Assembly: GCF_000380005.1 (NCBI RefSeq)
Contig: NZ_KB904188.1
Span: 372,001 to 436,000 of the forward strand
Length of the DNA: 64,000 bases
From: Streptococcus didelphis DSM 15616
GTDB taxonomy: Bacteria; Bacillota; Bacilli; Lactobacillales; Streptococcaceae
Direction: 5' to 3'
Below the pieces are notes generated by a model. The model worked only from the letters and a program-made list of their open reading frames with translations. It did no database searches and was not told the DNA's origin. A program made the translations under genes and the position numbers. Position 1 is the stretch's first letter. Each line of letters begins with the position of its first letter. Positions 26,837 to 34,920 of this stretch are shown in pieces.

Positions 26837-28605
26837 TGTCAGTAAGAAAATTATTAAAACGTCTTTGGTCTTATCTAGGACGTTATAAGTTATCATTAAT
26901 ATCAGCTATTCTTCTCAAGGTCCTCAGTGCTATTATGAGTGTTTTGGAGCCGTTTGTACTAGGCCTTGCAATTACTGAAATTTCCAAAAATTTAATTGAT
27001 ATGGCAAAAGGAGTTGAAGGATCAGGTATCAACAGCAACTATATTGCCTTTATTTTGACCCTATATTTTATCCGTGCCTTATTATTTGAAGTAGGAGCTT
27101 ATGGATCTAATTATTTTATGACAAAGGTTGTTCAGACCAGTATCAAAGATTTACGGCAAGATCTTAGTCATAAGATTAATCGGATACCAGTATCTTATTT
27201 TGATAGACATCAATTTGGGGATATGTTAGGTCGCTTTACCTCAGATGTTGAGACAGTATCTAATGCCTTACAGCAATCTTTTTTACAAATTATTAATGCC
27301 TTTTTATCTATTATTCTTGCTATTAGTATGGCTCTTTATATTAATGCCCCTCTAGCGTCCTTATTAATTATAGCTGTGCCACTTATTTATTTCTCAAGTC
27401 AGTTTGTTTTAAAAAAATCTCAGCCTTATTTTAAGGAACAGGCAAAAATTTTAGGTGAAATGAATGGCTTTGTCCAAGAAAGGTTAACTGGCTTTAATAT
27501 TTTAAAATTGTATGGTCGTGAAGAGGCTTCAGAAGAAGAATTTCATCATATTACAAATAGGCTACAAGCAGTTGGCTTTAAGGCAAGCTTTATTTCTGGG
27601 ATTATGATGCCTGTTTTACATTTTATTTCTGATTCTGTCTATATGATTATTGCCTTGATTTCAGGTTTACAAGTTATAGCGGGAAGATTAACTATTGGTA
27701 ATATGCAGGCTTTTGTTCAATATACTTGGCAGATTAGTCAACCTATTCAAACTATTACCCAGCTAGCCCCTGTGCTTCAGAGTGCAAGGTCATCTCTAGA
27801 ACGTATTTTTAGTGTTTTAGATGAGGTAGAAGATTTGTCTGAGCCGAAACATGTCCTAAAAGCTCCTTTGACAGGACAGGTCTCTTTTAAAGATGTTGAT
27901 TTTAAATATGAAGAAGGTAAACCTCTTATTCAAGACTTCAATTTAACGGTAGAACCAGGAGAGATGATTGCTATTGTGGGTCCAACAGGAGCAGGTAAAA
28001 CAACGCTTATTAACTTGTTAATGCGCTTTTATGATGTTAATAGTGGTTCAATTACAGTAGATGGTTATGATATTAGAGATTTGTCACGTCAAGCTTATCG
28101 TAGTCAATTTGGGATGGTTTTGCAGGATGCTTGGTTGTTTGAAGGAAGTATTAAGGAAAACCTGCAGTTCAGTAATTTACAGGCCGGTGATAAAGCAATT
28201 ATTGAAGCGGCCAAGACGGCTAATGTTGATCACTTTATCAGAACGCTACCAGGTGGTTATCAGATGATGATGAATCAAGAGTCTAATAATATTTCACTAG
28301 GTCAAAAACAACTTTTAACCATTGCCAGAGCCCTATTAGCCGATCCCAAAATTTTGATTTTAGATGAGGCAACGTCATCTGTTGATACGCGTTTAGAATT
28401 ATTAATCCAAAAAGCCATGAAGGAATTAATGAAGGGGAGAACAAGCTTTGTTATTGCTCATAGGTTATCAACTATTCAAGAAGCAGATAAGATATTGGTT
28501 CTAAAAGATGGTCAGATTATCGAACAAGGTACTCATCAGAGCCTCTTAGATAGACAAGGTTTCTACTATGAACTCTATAAGAGCCAATTTAAAAATGCTC
28601 AATAA
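26836..28605 (+). CDS. Heterodimeric ABC exporter, subunit 2
   Basis: A 589-residue half-transporter: six membrane segments, Walker A GPTGAGKTT (around 383), a non-standard signature ISLGQKQL, and an intact Walker B with catalytic Glu in ILILDEATSSVD. The switch region is IAHRLSTIQEADKILVL. Degenerate signature here and degenerate Walker B in subunit 1 fit one composite active site, as in LmrCD and similar exporters. Both genes are intact, unlike the second exporter pair at 33.2-36.7 kb. Confidence 0.9.
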   Translation: MSVRKLLKRLWSYLGRYKLSLISAILLKVLSAIMSVLEPFVLGLAITEISKNLIDMAKGVEGSGINSNYIAFILTLYFIRALLFEVGAYGSNYFMTKVVQTSIKDLRQDLSHKINRIPVSYFDRHQFGDMLGRFTSDVETVSNALQQSFLQIINAFLSIILAISMALYINAPLASLLIIAVPLIYFSSQFVLKKSQPYFKEQAKILGEMNGFVQERLTGFNILKLYGREEASEEEFHHITNRLQAVGFKASFISGIMMPVLHFISDSVYMIIALISGLQVIAGRLTIGNMQAFVQYTWQISQPIQTITQLAPVLQSARSSLERIFSVLDEVEDLSEPKHVLKAPLTGQVSFKDVDFKYEEGKPLIQDFNLTVEPGEMIAIVGPTGAGKTTLINLLMRFYDVNSGSITVDGYDIRDLSRQAYRSQFGMVLQDAWLFEGSIKENLQFSNLQAGDKAIIEAAKTANVDHFIRTLPGGYQMMMNQESNNISLGQKQLLTIARALLADPKILILDEATSSVDTRLELLIQKAMKELMKGRTSFVIAHRLSTIQEADKILVLKDGQIIEQGTHQSLLDRQGFYYELYKSQFKNAQ

Positions 28606-28611
28606 TAAAAG

Positions 28612-28648
28612 AATCTCCCTCTAGCTATGACTTAGCAGGGAGATTTTT
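28612..28648 (+). terminator. Terminator of the intact ABC exporter operon
   Basis: AATCTCCCT (28612-28620) pairs with AGGGAGATT (28637-28645), with TAGC complementary segments inside the loop, then T. Confidence 0.88.
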
Positions 28649-28674
28649 AGGATAGCTAGGATAATTGCAATGGC

Positions 28675-28703
28675 TTGACTAGATTCTTGAGACAATTTAT
28701 AAT
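28675..28703 (+). promoter_or_regulatory. gdhA promoter
   Basis: TTGACT (28675-28680), 17 bases, TATAAT (28698-28703). Confidence 0.83.
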
Positions 28704-28743
28704 GTTTAGTAACTTAATGAAGGTTAGTGAAAGGAAAAAGATG

Positions 28744-30090
28744 ATGACAGGAAAAGAATATGTTGCAAGTGTTTTTGACAGGGTCAAACAGAATAATCCT
28801 AATGAAGAAGAATTTTTGCAAGCAGTTGAGGAAGTTTTTCAATCCTTAGAACCTGTTTTTGATAAATATCCTAATTACATTGAAGAAAATATTCTTGAAC
28901 GCTTGGTAGAGCCTGAAAGGATTGTTTCTTTTAGAGTACCTTGGGTCGATGATCAAGGTAAGGTACAGGTTAATCGAGGGTATCGGGTTCAATATTCCTC
29001 AGCCATTGGTCCTTACAAAGGGGGCTTGCGTTTTCATCCATCTGTTAATCAATCCATTGTTAAATTTCTTGGCTTTGAACAAGTCTTTAAAAATTCTTTA
29101 ACTGGACAAGCAATAGGAGGAGGAAAAGGAGGTTCTAACTTTAATCCAAAAGGGAAATCAAATCTGGAAGTTATGCGTTTTATCCAAAGTTTTATGACTG
29201 AACTTCAAAAACATATTGGCCCAGATTTAGATGTTCCTGCTGGTGATATTGGGGTAGGAGCGCGTGAAATTGGGTATCTTTTTGGTCAATACAAGCGTTT
29301 AAATGGCTATCAAAATGGTGTCATAACAGGTAAGGGAATTGCTTACGGAGGTTCTTTAGCGCGTCCTGAAGCTACTGGTTATGGGGTGGTCTACTTTGCC
29401 AAGCATATGCTAGCATCTAAAGGATATGATTTTAAAGGAAAGACAGCCCTTGTATCTGGTTCAGGAAATGTGGCTATTCATGCTATTGAAAAACTCCATG
29501 ATCTAGGTGCTAAGGTAATTGCGGCTTCAGACTCTTCTGGTTTTATATATGATGAAAATGGGATTAATTTAGAAACCCTCAAACGCATCAAGGAAGTAGA
29601 ACGAGGACGCATCAAAGAGTATAAGGAGTCACACCCTCATGCTGTTTACACTTCTGCCCAAGAAAAATCAATCTGGACCATCAAAGCTGATTTAGCCTTT
29701 CCTTGTGCTACCCAGAATGAATTAGATGAAAATGATGCTAAGACACTAATTCAAAATGGTGTTATAGCAGTTACAGAGGGGTCTAATATGCCTTCTACCT
29801 TAAAAGCTATTCAACTCTTCCATGAAGCTGGTATTTTATTTGCACCTGCCAAGGCAGCAAATGCAGGTGGTGTAGCAGTTTCTGCCCTAGAAATGGCCCA
29901 AAATAGTGCTAGAACAGCTTGGACATTTGCTGAGGTCGATGACAAACTCTATCATATTATGAAAGATATTTATAAACATACATCAGCTGCTGCTAAAGAA
30001 TTTGAAGCAGAAGGTAATTTAGTAGTAGGTGCTAATATAGCAGGTTTCCTTAAAGTGGCGCAAGCTATGTCAGCCCAAGGAATTGTCTAA
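28744..30090 (+). CDS. gdhA: NADP-specific glutamate dehydrogenase
   Basis: A 448-residue protein, the usual length for hexameric GdhA. IGPYKGGLRFHPSVN contains the substrate-binding Lys, GGGKGGSNFNPKGKS is the catalytic-Lys segment, and SGSGNVAIHAIEKLHDLGAK is the NADP fold. It makes glutamate from 2-oxoglutarate and ammonium. Upstream in-frame codons back to 28675 lie inside the promoter, so the start must be at 28741 or 28744; AAGGA at 28731 favours 28744. Monocistronic, with terminators on both sides. Confidence 0.95.
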   Translation: MTGKEYVASVFDRVKQNNPNEEEFLQAVEEVFQSLEPVFDKYPNYIEENILERLVEPERIVSFRVPWVDDQGKVQVNRGYRVQYSSAIGPYKGGLRFHPSVNQSIVKFLGFEQVFKNSLTGQAIGGGKGGSNFNPKGKSNLEVMRFIQSFMTELQKHIGPDLDVPAGDIGVGAREIGYLFGQYKRLNGYQNGVITGKGIAYGGSLARPEATGYGVVYFAKHMLASKGYDFKGKTALVSGSGNVAIHAIEKLHDLGAKVIAASDSSGFIYDENGINLETLKRIKEVERGRIKEYKESHPHAVYTSAQEKSIWTIKADLAFPCATQNELDENDAKTLIQNGVIAVTEGSNMPSTLKAIQLFHEAGILFAPAKAANAGGVAVSALEMAQNSARTAWTFAEVDDKLYHIMKDIYKHTSAAAKEFEAEGNLVVGANIAGFLKVAQAMSAQGIV

Positions 30091-30110
30091 CATAAATGTG
30101 TCTAAATGCC

Positions 30111-30145
30111 AAAAGAACTCTAGTTGGAGTTCTTTTTGTTATAAT
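30111..30145 (+). terminator. gdhA terminator fused to the next promoter
   Basis: A perfect 10-bp stem AAAAGAACTC (30111-30120) / GAGTTCTTTT (30127-30136), loop TAGTTG. Its T-run passes directly into TGT TATAAT (30137-30145), the probable extended -10 for the deformylase-like gene. Confidence 0.87.
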
Positions 30146-30174
30146 AAAGAAAAGAAAGTTTAAGGAGTAGAACT

Positions 30175-30585
30175 GTGATAAAAGATATCGTCAAAGACCC
30201 TCTTTTTCTCCAACAAAAGTCTGTCTTGGCTACTAAAGAAGATAAGTGGATTGGCAAGGATTTGCAAGACACTTTGTCCTTTCATAGGGAGACCTGTCTT
30301 GGCTTGGCAGCCAACATGATTGGCCAAAAGAAAGAAATTATTATTGTTAGTATGGGATTTGTTGATTTACTTATGTTTAATCCTAAATTGGTTGAAAAAA
30401 GCCAACCCTATGAGACAACAGAAACCTGCCTTTCCTTAAAAGGGGCTAGAAAAACAAGGCGTTATCATCAGATTAAGGTAGACTATCTTGATCTAAACTG
30501 GCGGAAAAAAAGTTTAAGTCTTACAGGATTAGCTGCTCAAATCTGCCAGCATGAATTAGACCACTTAGAGGGGATTTTAATTTAA
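30175..30585 (+). CDS. Peptide deformylase-like protein
   Basis: A 136-residue protein, shorter than the main streptococcal deformylase (about 200). Motif 1 reads CLGLAANMIG where the classical form is GxGLAAxQ, so the active-site Gln position appears to be Met. Motif 2 is ETCLSL (classical EGCLS). Motif 3 is QHELDHLEG, with both metal-binding His and the catalytic Glu intact. The metal ligands Cys, His, His are therefore all present. It could be an active variant or act on a special substrate. It starts with GTG at 30175, seven bases after AAGGAG. The gene is alone and convergent with the nucleotidase. Confidence 0.8.
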   Translation: MIKDIVKDPLFLQQKSVLATKEDKWIGKDLQDTLSFHRETCLGLAANMIGQKKEIIIVSMGFVDLLMFNPKLVEKSQPYETTETCLSLKGARKTRRYHQIKVDYLDLNWRKKSLSLTGLAAQICQHELDHLEGILI

Positions 30586-30589
30586 AAAA

Positions 30590-30665
30590 TACTAGTTATT
30601 ACCCTTAAGTTTTTAAGATGGAGATAAGTTTCCAAATGTAAACTTGTGGTAGGTAAGAACTAGTA
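30590..30665 (-). terminator. Branched hairpin terminator of the 5'-nucleotidase gene
   Basis: A long closing helix pairs 30590-30603 with 30652-30665 (14 positions, one mismatch at 30598/30657). Two smaller perfect hairpins lie inside: 30604-30617 (CTTAA / TTAAG) and 30624-30647 (ATAAGTTT / AAACTTGT, with a wobble). On the minus strand the closing helix is followed by ATTTTTTAAA, so it terminates the nucleotidase transcript. On the plus strand no T-run follows. Confidence 0.7.
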
Positions 30666-30678
30666 ACGTGTAGTTTTA

Positions 30679-32739
30679 TTAGAACTTAGTGTCTTTTTTC
30701 TTTATCACTCTGACAGCAGATAAACTAATCATGCCTAGTAAGGACATTATCAAAGAAGTATTTTCCTCACTCCCAGTTCTAGGGAGTTCTTTTTTTGTAG
30801 CATCTTTTTGAAGCGAAACTTGGTCATCTGTAGTAGAAGTAGTAGAGTCTGCTTTTGAAGCATTAACTTGAGGAGAAACTGTTAGCTTATTAAAAGGTGT
30901 GAAGAGATCAGATAGGGTTTCAACAAAAATAATCTTTCCTTGTTTATCACGGTAAAGACGTTTGATAATATCATGTCTTCCTTGGCTATCTTGACTTGTA
31001 GAACTTTCAAGGACAGCTGTTACGTAGGTTTTGACACCAGATAGGTTAGCAGAAACAGGCTCGTTTTTAGCTTCTAAATCTTTTATGTACTTGATAAATA
31101 CTTCAGTGTCAGGATTAATAGCACCTAATAGTTTTGCCTTTCGGAAGCTTGCAAAGCCATCACCACCACCATATAAGAAATCATTTATCACTAATTTATA
31201 GCTTGCTTTAGGGTCGATTTCTTGACCGTTGTCTTTATAGATTTTCACAACTTTAAATGGTTTAAGAGGATCTGCTAAGTCATTGTCTGTATAAGTGTAT
31301 TTCAAACCAGACATTTGGAGGAAGTATTTTTCCCCTTCATCATATTGTTCATTTAAGGCATCATAGATATCTTGGCCGGTCATTTCGACCACTTGTAAGA
31401 TATTACCAAATGGTTGAACAGCTTGTGCGCTACCCCAAGTAATTGTTTTATCTGCTTTTACCAATAAGTCTGAACGAATACCACCATCGTTAGTAATGGC
31501 AAAATCAATGTCAGGGTAGGTTTCTTTAGCAACTGTTAGCTGAGCTTTTGTAATCAAATTCCCAACAGCAGATTCCTTATTATCATTTACTTGACGCGAA
31601 ATGGTATCTGGGGTTGTAGCCTGTCCAATTTTAGCTTCTGTTACTTGTGCAACAATGGTTTTAGCTTGATCAACCATGGTTTGAATTTCACTGCTACCTT
31701 TTAGGAGGCCTGGGGCGACAGCAAGTACTTGAGCAGAAGGTGTGTCAATAAAATCTTGGGTGTCAGTGTCTAATTTCCCTCTAACATCAGCATAGGCTTT
31801 TCCTTGAGACAAGGCTTGAACAACTCTAGTTTTTCCAATTGTTCCATTAGTGTATTGATGATTATGGCCAGCAAAGACAATATCGACACTATTGTCTGGA
31901 TAAAGCTTATTAACCTTATTGATGATAGTAGCTATTTCTTCTCCTACACGGCCTTCTTTATCACTAGTTGCAGGAACATGGGCAAGGACTACAATAGCAT
32001 TCACATTTTTTGCTCTTAATTCTTTGGCATATTTAGCAATAGTCTCTGCCTCATCTAAAAAGTTATACTGTTGGTAGTTTTGTCTTAAAACTAAATTTGG
32101 TATTTCAGAAGTTACGATTCCAATAAAACCAATATTTACAGAAGTATTGTTAACAGGTATATTTTTAATAGCATAAGGTTGCCAGCCATAAGGAATTTGA
32201 CCGCTTTCTTTATCCACAACATTAGAAATAACGATTGTTTGTTTTGAAGGCACATGGTTATAATTTTTAGTAATGTCATTGATAGTTGAGTCAGGTGCAG
32301 GAGCTTGACCAGTCATAATGCGGTTATACTCAGCGAGGCCTTCATCAAATTCATGATTACCAAGGGTTCCATATTCAAAGTTCATTTCATTAAAAACTTG
32401 AACAGTAGGTTCATCTTGTAAAAGACCTGAATCTGCGGGGCTTGCTCCAACCATATCACCAGCTTGGACGCGAATACTAGTAGCCTCAGGGGTCTTACTT
32501 TGATCAGTAAAGTCTTTTTGTGCCTTATCCATATAAGCATCTAGTTGGGCTGCAGTTCCTGCACCAGCTACCTTACCTTCTGGCATATAGGCAGATCCGG
32601 TTTGATCAATTGCTCCATGGAAATCATTGACACCAAGAATTTGGACATCCACTTGATCAGCTTGGGCAGAGCCCACCATAACTGTCATACCAGCTACAAG
32701 TGCTAGAATGCTACTTTTTAAAACAATGCGCTTTTTCAT
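30679..32739 (-). CDS. Cell-wall-anchored 5'-nucleotidase (S5nA/NudP-like)
   Basis: A 686-residue surface enzyme. A signal peptide runs from 1 to about 28 (VMVGSAQA). The metallophosphatase domain contains ILGVNDFHGAID, AGDMVGAS, LGNHEFDEG, VLAHVPATSD and FAGHNHQYT. The C-terminal 5'-nucleotidase substrate domain has ITNDGGIRSDL and INDFLYGGGDGFASF. The sorting signal LPRTG is at 652-656. Homologues hydrolyse AMP and dAMP to adenosine and deoxyadenosine outside the cell, which dampens host immune cells (known for S. pyogenes S5nA and related enzymes). The start is ATG at 32739, after TAGGAG; the in-frame ATG at 32772 lies at or upstream of the expected transcription start. Confidence 0.92.
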   Translation of the reverse strand: MKKRIVLKSSILALVAGMTVMVGSAQADQVDVQILGVNDFHGAIDQTGSAYMPEGKVAGAGTAAQLDAYMDKAQKDFTDQSKTPEATSIRVQAGDMVGASPADSGLLQDEPTVQVFNEMNFEYGTLGNHEFDEGLAEYNRIMTGQAPAPDSTINDITKNYNHVPSKQTIVISNVVDKESGQIPYGWQPYAIKNIPVNNTSVNIGFIGIVTSEIPNLVLRQNYQQYNFLDEAETIAKYAKELRAKNVNAIVVLAHVPATSDKEGRVGEEIATIINKVNKLYPDNSVDIVFAGHNHQYTNGTIGKTRVVQALSQGKAYADVRGKLDTDTQDFIDTPSAQVLAVAPGLLKGSSEIQTMVDQAKTIVAQVTEAKIGQATTPDTISRQVNDNKESAVGNLITKAQLTVAKETYPDIDFAITNDGGIRSDLLVKADKTITWGSAQAVQPFGNILQVVEMTGQDIYDALNEQYDEGEKYFLQMSGLKYTYTDNDLADPLKPFKVVKIYKDNGQEIDPKASYKLVINDFLYGGGDGFASFRKAKLLGAINPDTEVFIKYIKDLEAKNEPVSANLSGVKTYVTAVLESSTSQDSQGRHDIIKRLYRDKQGKIIFVETLSDLFTPFNKLTVSPQVNASKADSTTSTTDDQVSLQKDATKKELPRTGSEENTSLIMSLLGMISLSAVRVIKKKDTKF

Positions 32740-32774
32740 AATATCTCCTAATGAATAAAATGTGGTACTCATTA

Positions 32775-32803
32775 AGTTTACTATCTTTTACGGACGAGTT
32801 CAA
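32775..32803 (-). promoter_or_regulatory. Promoter of the 5'-nucleotidase gene
   Basis: On the minus strand TTGAAC (32803-32798), 17 bases, TAAACT (32780-32775). It places the transcription start near 32768 and supports the start codon at 32739. Confidence 0.75.
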
Positions 32804-32928
32804 TAAAAATTTAATAAAACATAAGGAAAAACTTAAAAATAATTTAATTTTTTATAAAAAATAAGTTTGTAACCGTTTGAAAGACATATGTTTTAAGATA
32901 AAAGAATAATAGTTTATGCATTTTATTT

Positions 32929-32957
32929 TTGAAAGCCCTTACCAAATAGATTATACT
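32929..32957 (+). promoter_or_regulatory. Promoter of the leader peptide / ABC exporter transcript
   Basis: TTGAAA (32929-32934), 17 bases, TATACT (32952-32957). Transcription would begin near 32964, about 37 bases before the leader-peptide start and 230 bases before the exporter gene. Confidence 0.85.
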
Positions 32958-33000
32958 ATGCTAGTATTTTAATTAAGCTAAATGAAAGGAGAATATGCTA

Positions 33001-33072
33001 ATGAACAATTTAAAGAATTATATGAATATGAACGATTTCAATACTTATCTCCTTTCTGACCGAAAAAGTTAG
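33001..33072 (+). CDS. 23-residue leader peptide of the ABC exporter attenuator
   Basis: A short frame from ATG 33001 to TAG 33072, rich in Asn, Met and Tyr at its start and ending LLSDRKS. AAAGGAG ends 9 bases before the ATG, which is a proper ribosome site. A second in-frame ATG at 32995 is too close to it. The frame lies between a strong promoter and an intrinsic terminator, with the exporter gene beyond. This is the geometry of leader-peptide attenuators such as BmrB in front of bmrCD in B. subtilis, where ribosome slowing by translation inhibitors permits read-through. The peptide is an inference from ribosome site and context; no homologue was checked. Confidence 0.65.
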   Translation: MNNLKNYMNMNDFNTYLLSDRKS

Positions 33073-33098
33073 TTTGTTTTTGTGCAACTAATAATAAC

Positions 33099-33138
33099 AA
33101 GCCCGCGGTAGGAAAGGTATCTTATTGCGGGCTTTTTG
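33099..33138 (+). terminator. Attenuator terminator upstream of the ABC exporter
   Basis: AAGCCCGC (33099-33106) pairs with GCGGGCTT (33127-33134). GGTA with TATT extends this to 12 pairs with two G-U, around a 12-base loop, followed by TTTTT. It is GC-rich and the strongest hairpin in the region. It stands 27 bases after the leader-peptide stop and 60 bases before the exporter start. TTAGTT (33069) and AACTAA (33086) could form a competing hairpin overlapping the leader stop. Confidence 0.85.
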
Positions 33139-33196
33139 CGTGGAAAAATCTTGATATATTCTAATATTTACTGGAAAAAGAGAAAAGGAGGATAAG

Positions 33197-34919
33197 ATGT
33201 TATCCTTAATTATTCAATATATTAAAAATAAGAAATGGGTTTACATACTTGTTGCCATAAGTCTTATTATTTATGATCTATCACTTATTATACCAACCAA
33301 GGTTATTCAAGGCTTGGTTGATCAGATGACCAAGGCTAGTTTAACTTATCAGTCCTTGGTGATTCACTTATTTATTTTATTTCTTGCGACAGTTACTTCT
33401 TATGTTACAGCTTACCTTTGGCATTTGAAACTGTTCCAAGAAGCTGTTCATTTTAAATGTGATTTACAACAGAGAGCCTTTAAAAAATTAATTTTTATGC
33501 GTAAGCCATTCTACGAAAAATTTAGGTCTGGTGATATGATGACTCGTTTTTCAACAGACGTTGAAGCACTAATGGAATACATAGGATATGGCCTGATGAT
33601 TATTCTCTATGCAGGAGGGATGATTGTCTTTGTTATTCCAACCATGTTTTTAATTTCTTGGCAAATAACTTTGATTGGAATGCTACCCATCCTTTTGATG
33701 ATGGTAATGACTTATTTTATTACTCAAAAACAAGAAAAACTGGTGGAGGAAGCGAGAGAAGCCATCTCAGCTTTAAGTGACGAAGTTTTAGAGACGGTTG
33801 AAGGCATTCGCGTTATGCGAGCTTATAGTAAAAAGGACTATTTAAGAACAAATTTTAGCCGTAGGACTGAAGATTTAGCTCAACGTTGGAATGAGATTGC
33901 TACTTATCGAGGACTCTATTTTCCAATCTACAATGTTATGATTGTAATTAGTACGGCACTTTTATTAGTCACTGGTTTACATTTCATTGAGGAAGGAAAA
34001 GTGAGTCTGGGACAGGTAAATCGCCCTGCAGCTTTATTTGGTATCTCTAGTGGAGCCTTTTGGTATGTTATCAGATTATATTTTGGTTCACCAAACTGGT
34101 AATAATTCCTTTAATAAGATTAATGAGCTGATTGAAACTAGTGATGATATGGAAAAAGATGGTCACTTAAGCTTGGAAGCATATGATGAGATAGAATTTT
34201 TAAATTATTCATTTTCTTATCCTAATAGCAAGGAACTGAGTTTAGTAAATCTTAATCTTAACCTTAAAAAAGGTCAGACCTTAGGAATAATTGGCAAAAC
34301 AGGTTCAGGGAAAACAACTCTCGTCAAGCAATTCTTAAGACAATATCCAAAAGGTCAGGGGCAAATACTAATTAATAGTCATGATATTTTGGACTATAGG
34401 CGATACTCTTTGGAAAGTCGTATTGGCTATGTTCCACAAGAACATATCTTATTTTCTAAGACCGTCCATGCTAATATTGCTATAGGTAAAAAAGATGCTA
34501 GTGAAGAAGAAATTACACAGGCTCTACAAACAGCTTCTTTTAGCAAGGATATTAAAAGAATGACTAAGGAGTTAGATACAGAGGTTGGTGAACGAGGCCT
34601 ATCCATTTCAGGGGGACAAAAGCAGAGAATTTCTATTGCAAGAGCTTTTATATCACAAGCTGATTTGCTTATCTTGGATGATTCCCTCTCAGCAGTTGAT
34701 GCTAAAACAGAAGTTGATATTATTCATAATATTCAAACACAAAGAAAGGATAAGACAACTATCATTGTTAGCCATCGTTTATCAGCCATTCAGCACGCTG
34801 ACTTGGTAATTGTTTTAGACCAGGGACGCATTATTGAAAAAGGTAGTCCGGACCAACTGTATGCCTTAAAGGGCTGGTATTATGACCAATATCAAAGACA
34901 AGAGCTACAGGAGGTATGA
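33197..34919 (+). pseudogene. BmrC/MdlA-like ABC exporter subunit, frameshifted
   Basis: A half-transporter broken by one extra A in the AAA run at 34018-34020. The first frame (33197-34102) gives six-segment membrane domain sequence up to GKVSLGQV, then reads out of frame to a stop. Removing one A joins it to IALQLYLVSLVEPFGMLSDY and to the ATPase frame ending at 34919, giving about 573 residues. The ATPase half has Walker A GKTGSGKTT, signature ISGGQKQR and a degenerate Walker B LLILDDSLSAVD, typical of the inactive partner of a heterodimer. The strong site AAAGGAGG precedes ATG 33197. An assembly error is possible, but the run is only three bases long. Confidence 0.85.
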
Positions 34920-34920
34920 T

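Noticed and set aside
32761-32772. ATG at 32772 (minus strand) as the 5'-nucleotidase start
   Set aside because: The promoter at 32775-32803 puts the transcript start near 32768, and the good ribosome site and signal peptide fit ATG 32739.
33001-33072. T-box or tRNA-binding leader before the ABC exporter
   Set aside because: No T-box sequence (TGGNACCGCG) or specifier-loop architecture; the leader is short and contains a coding frame with its own ribosome site.
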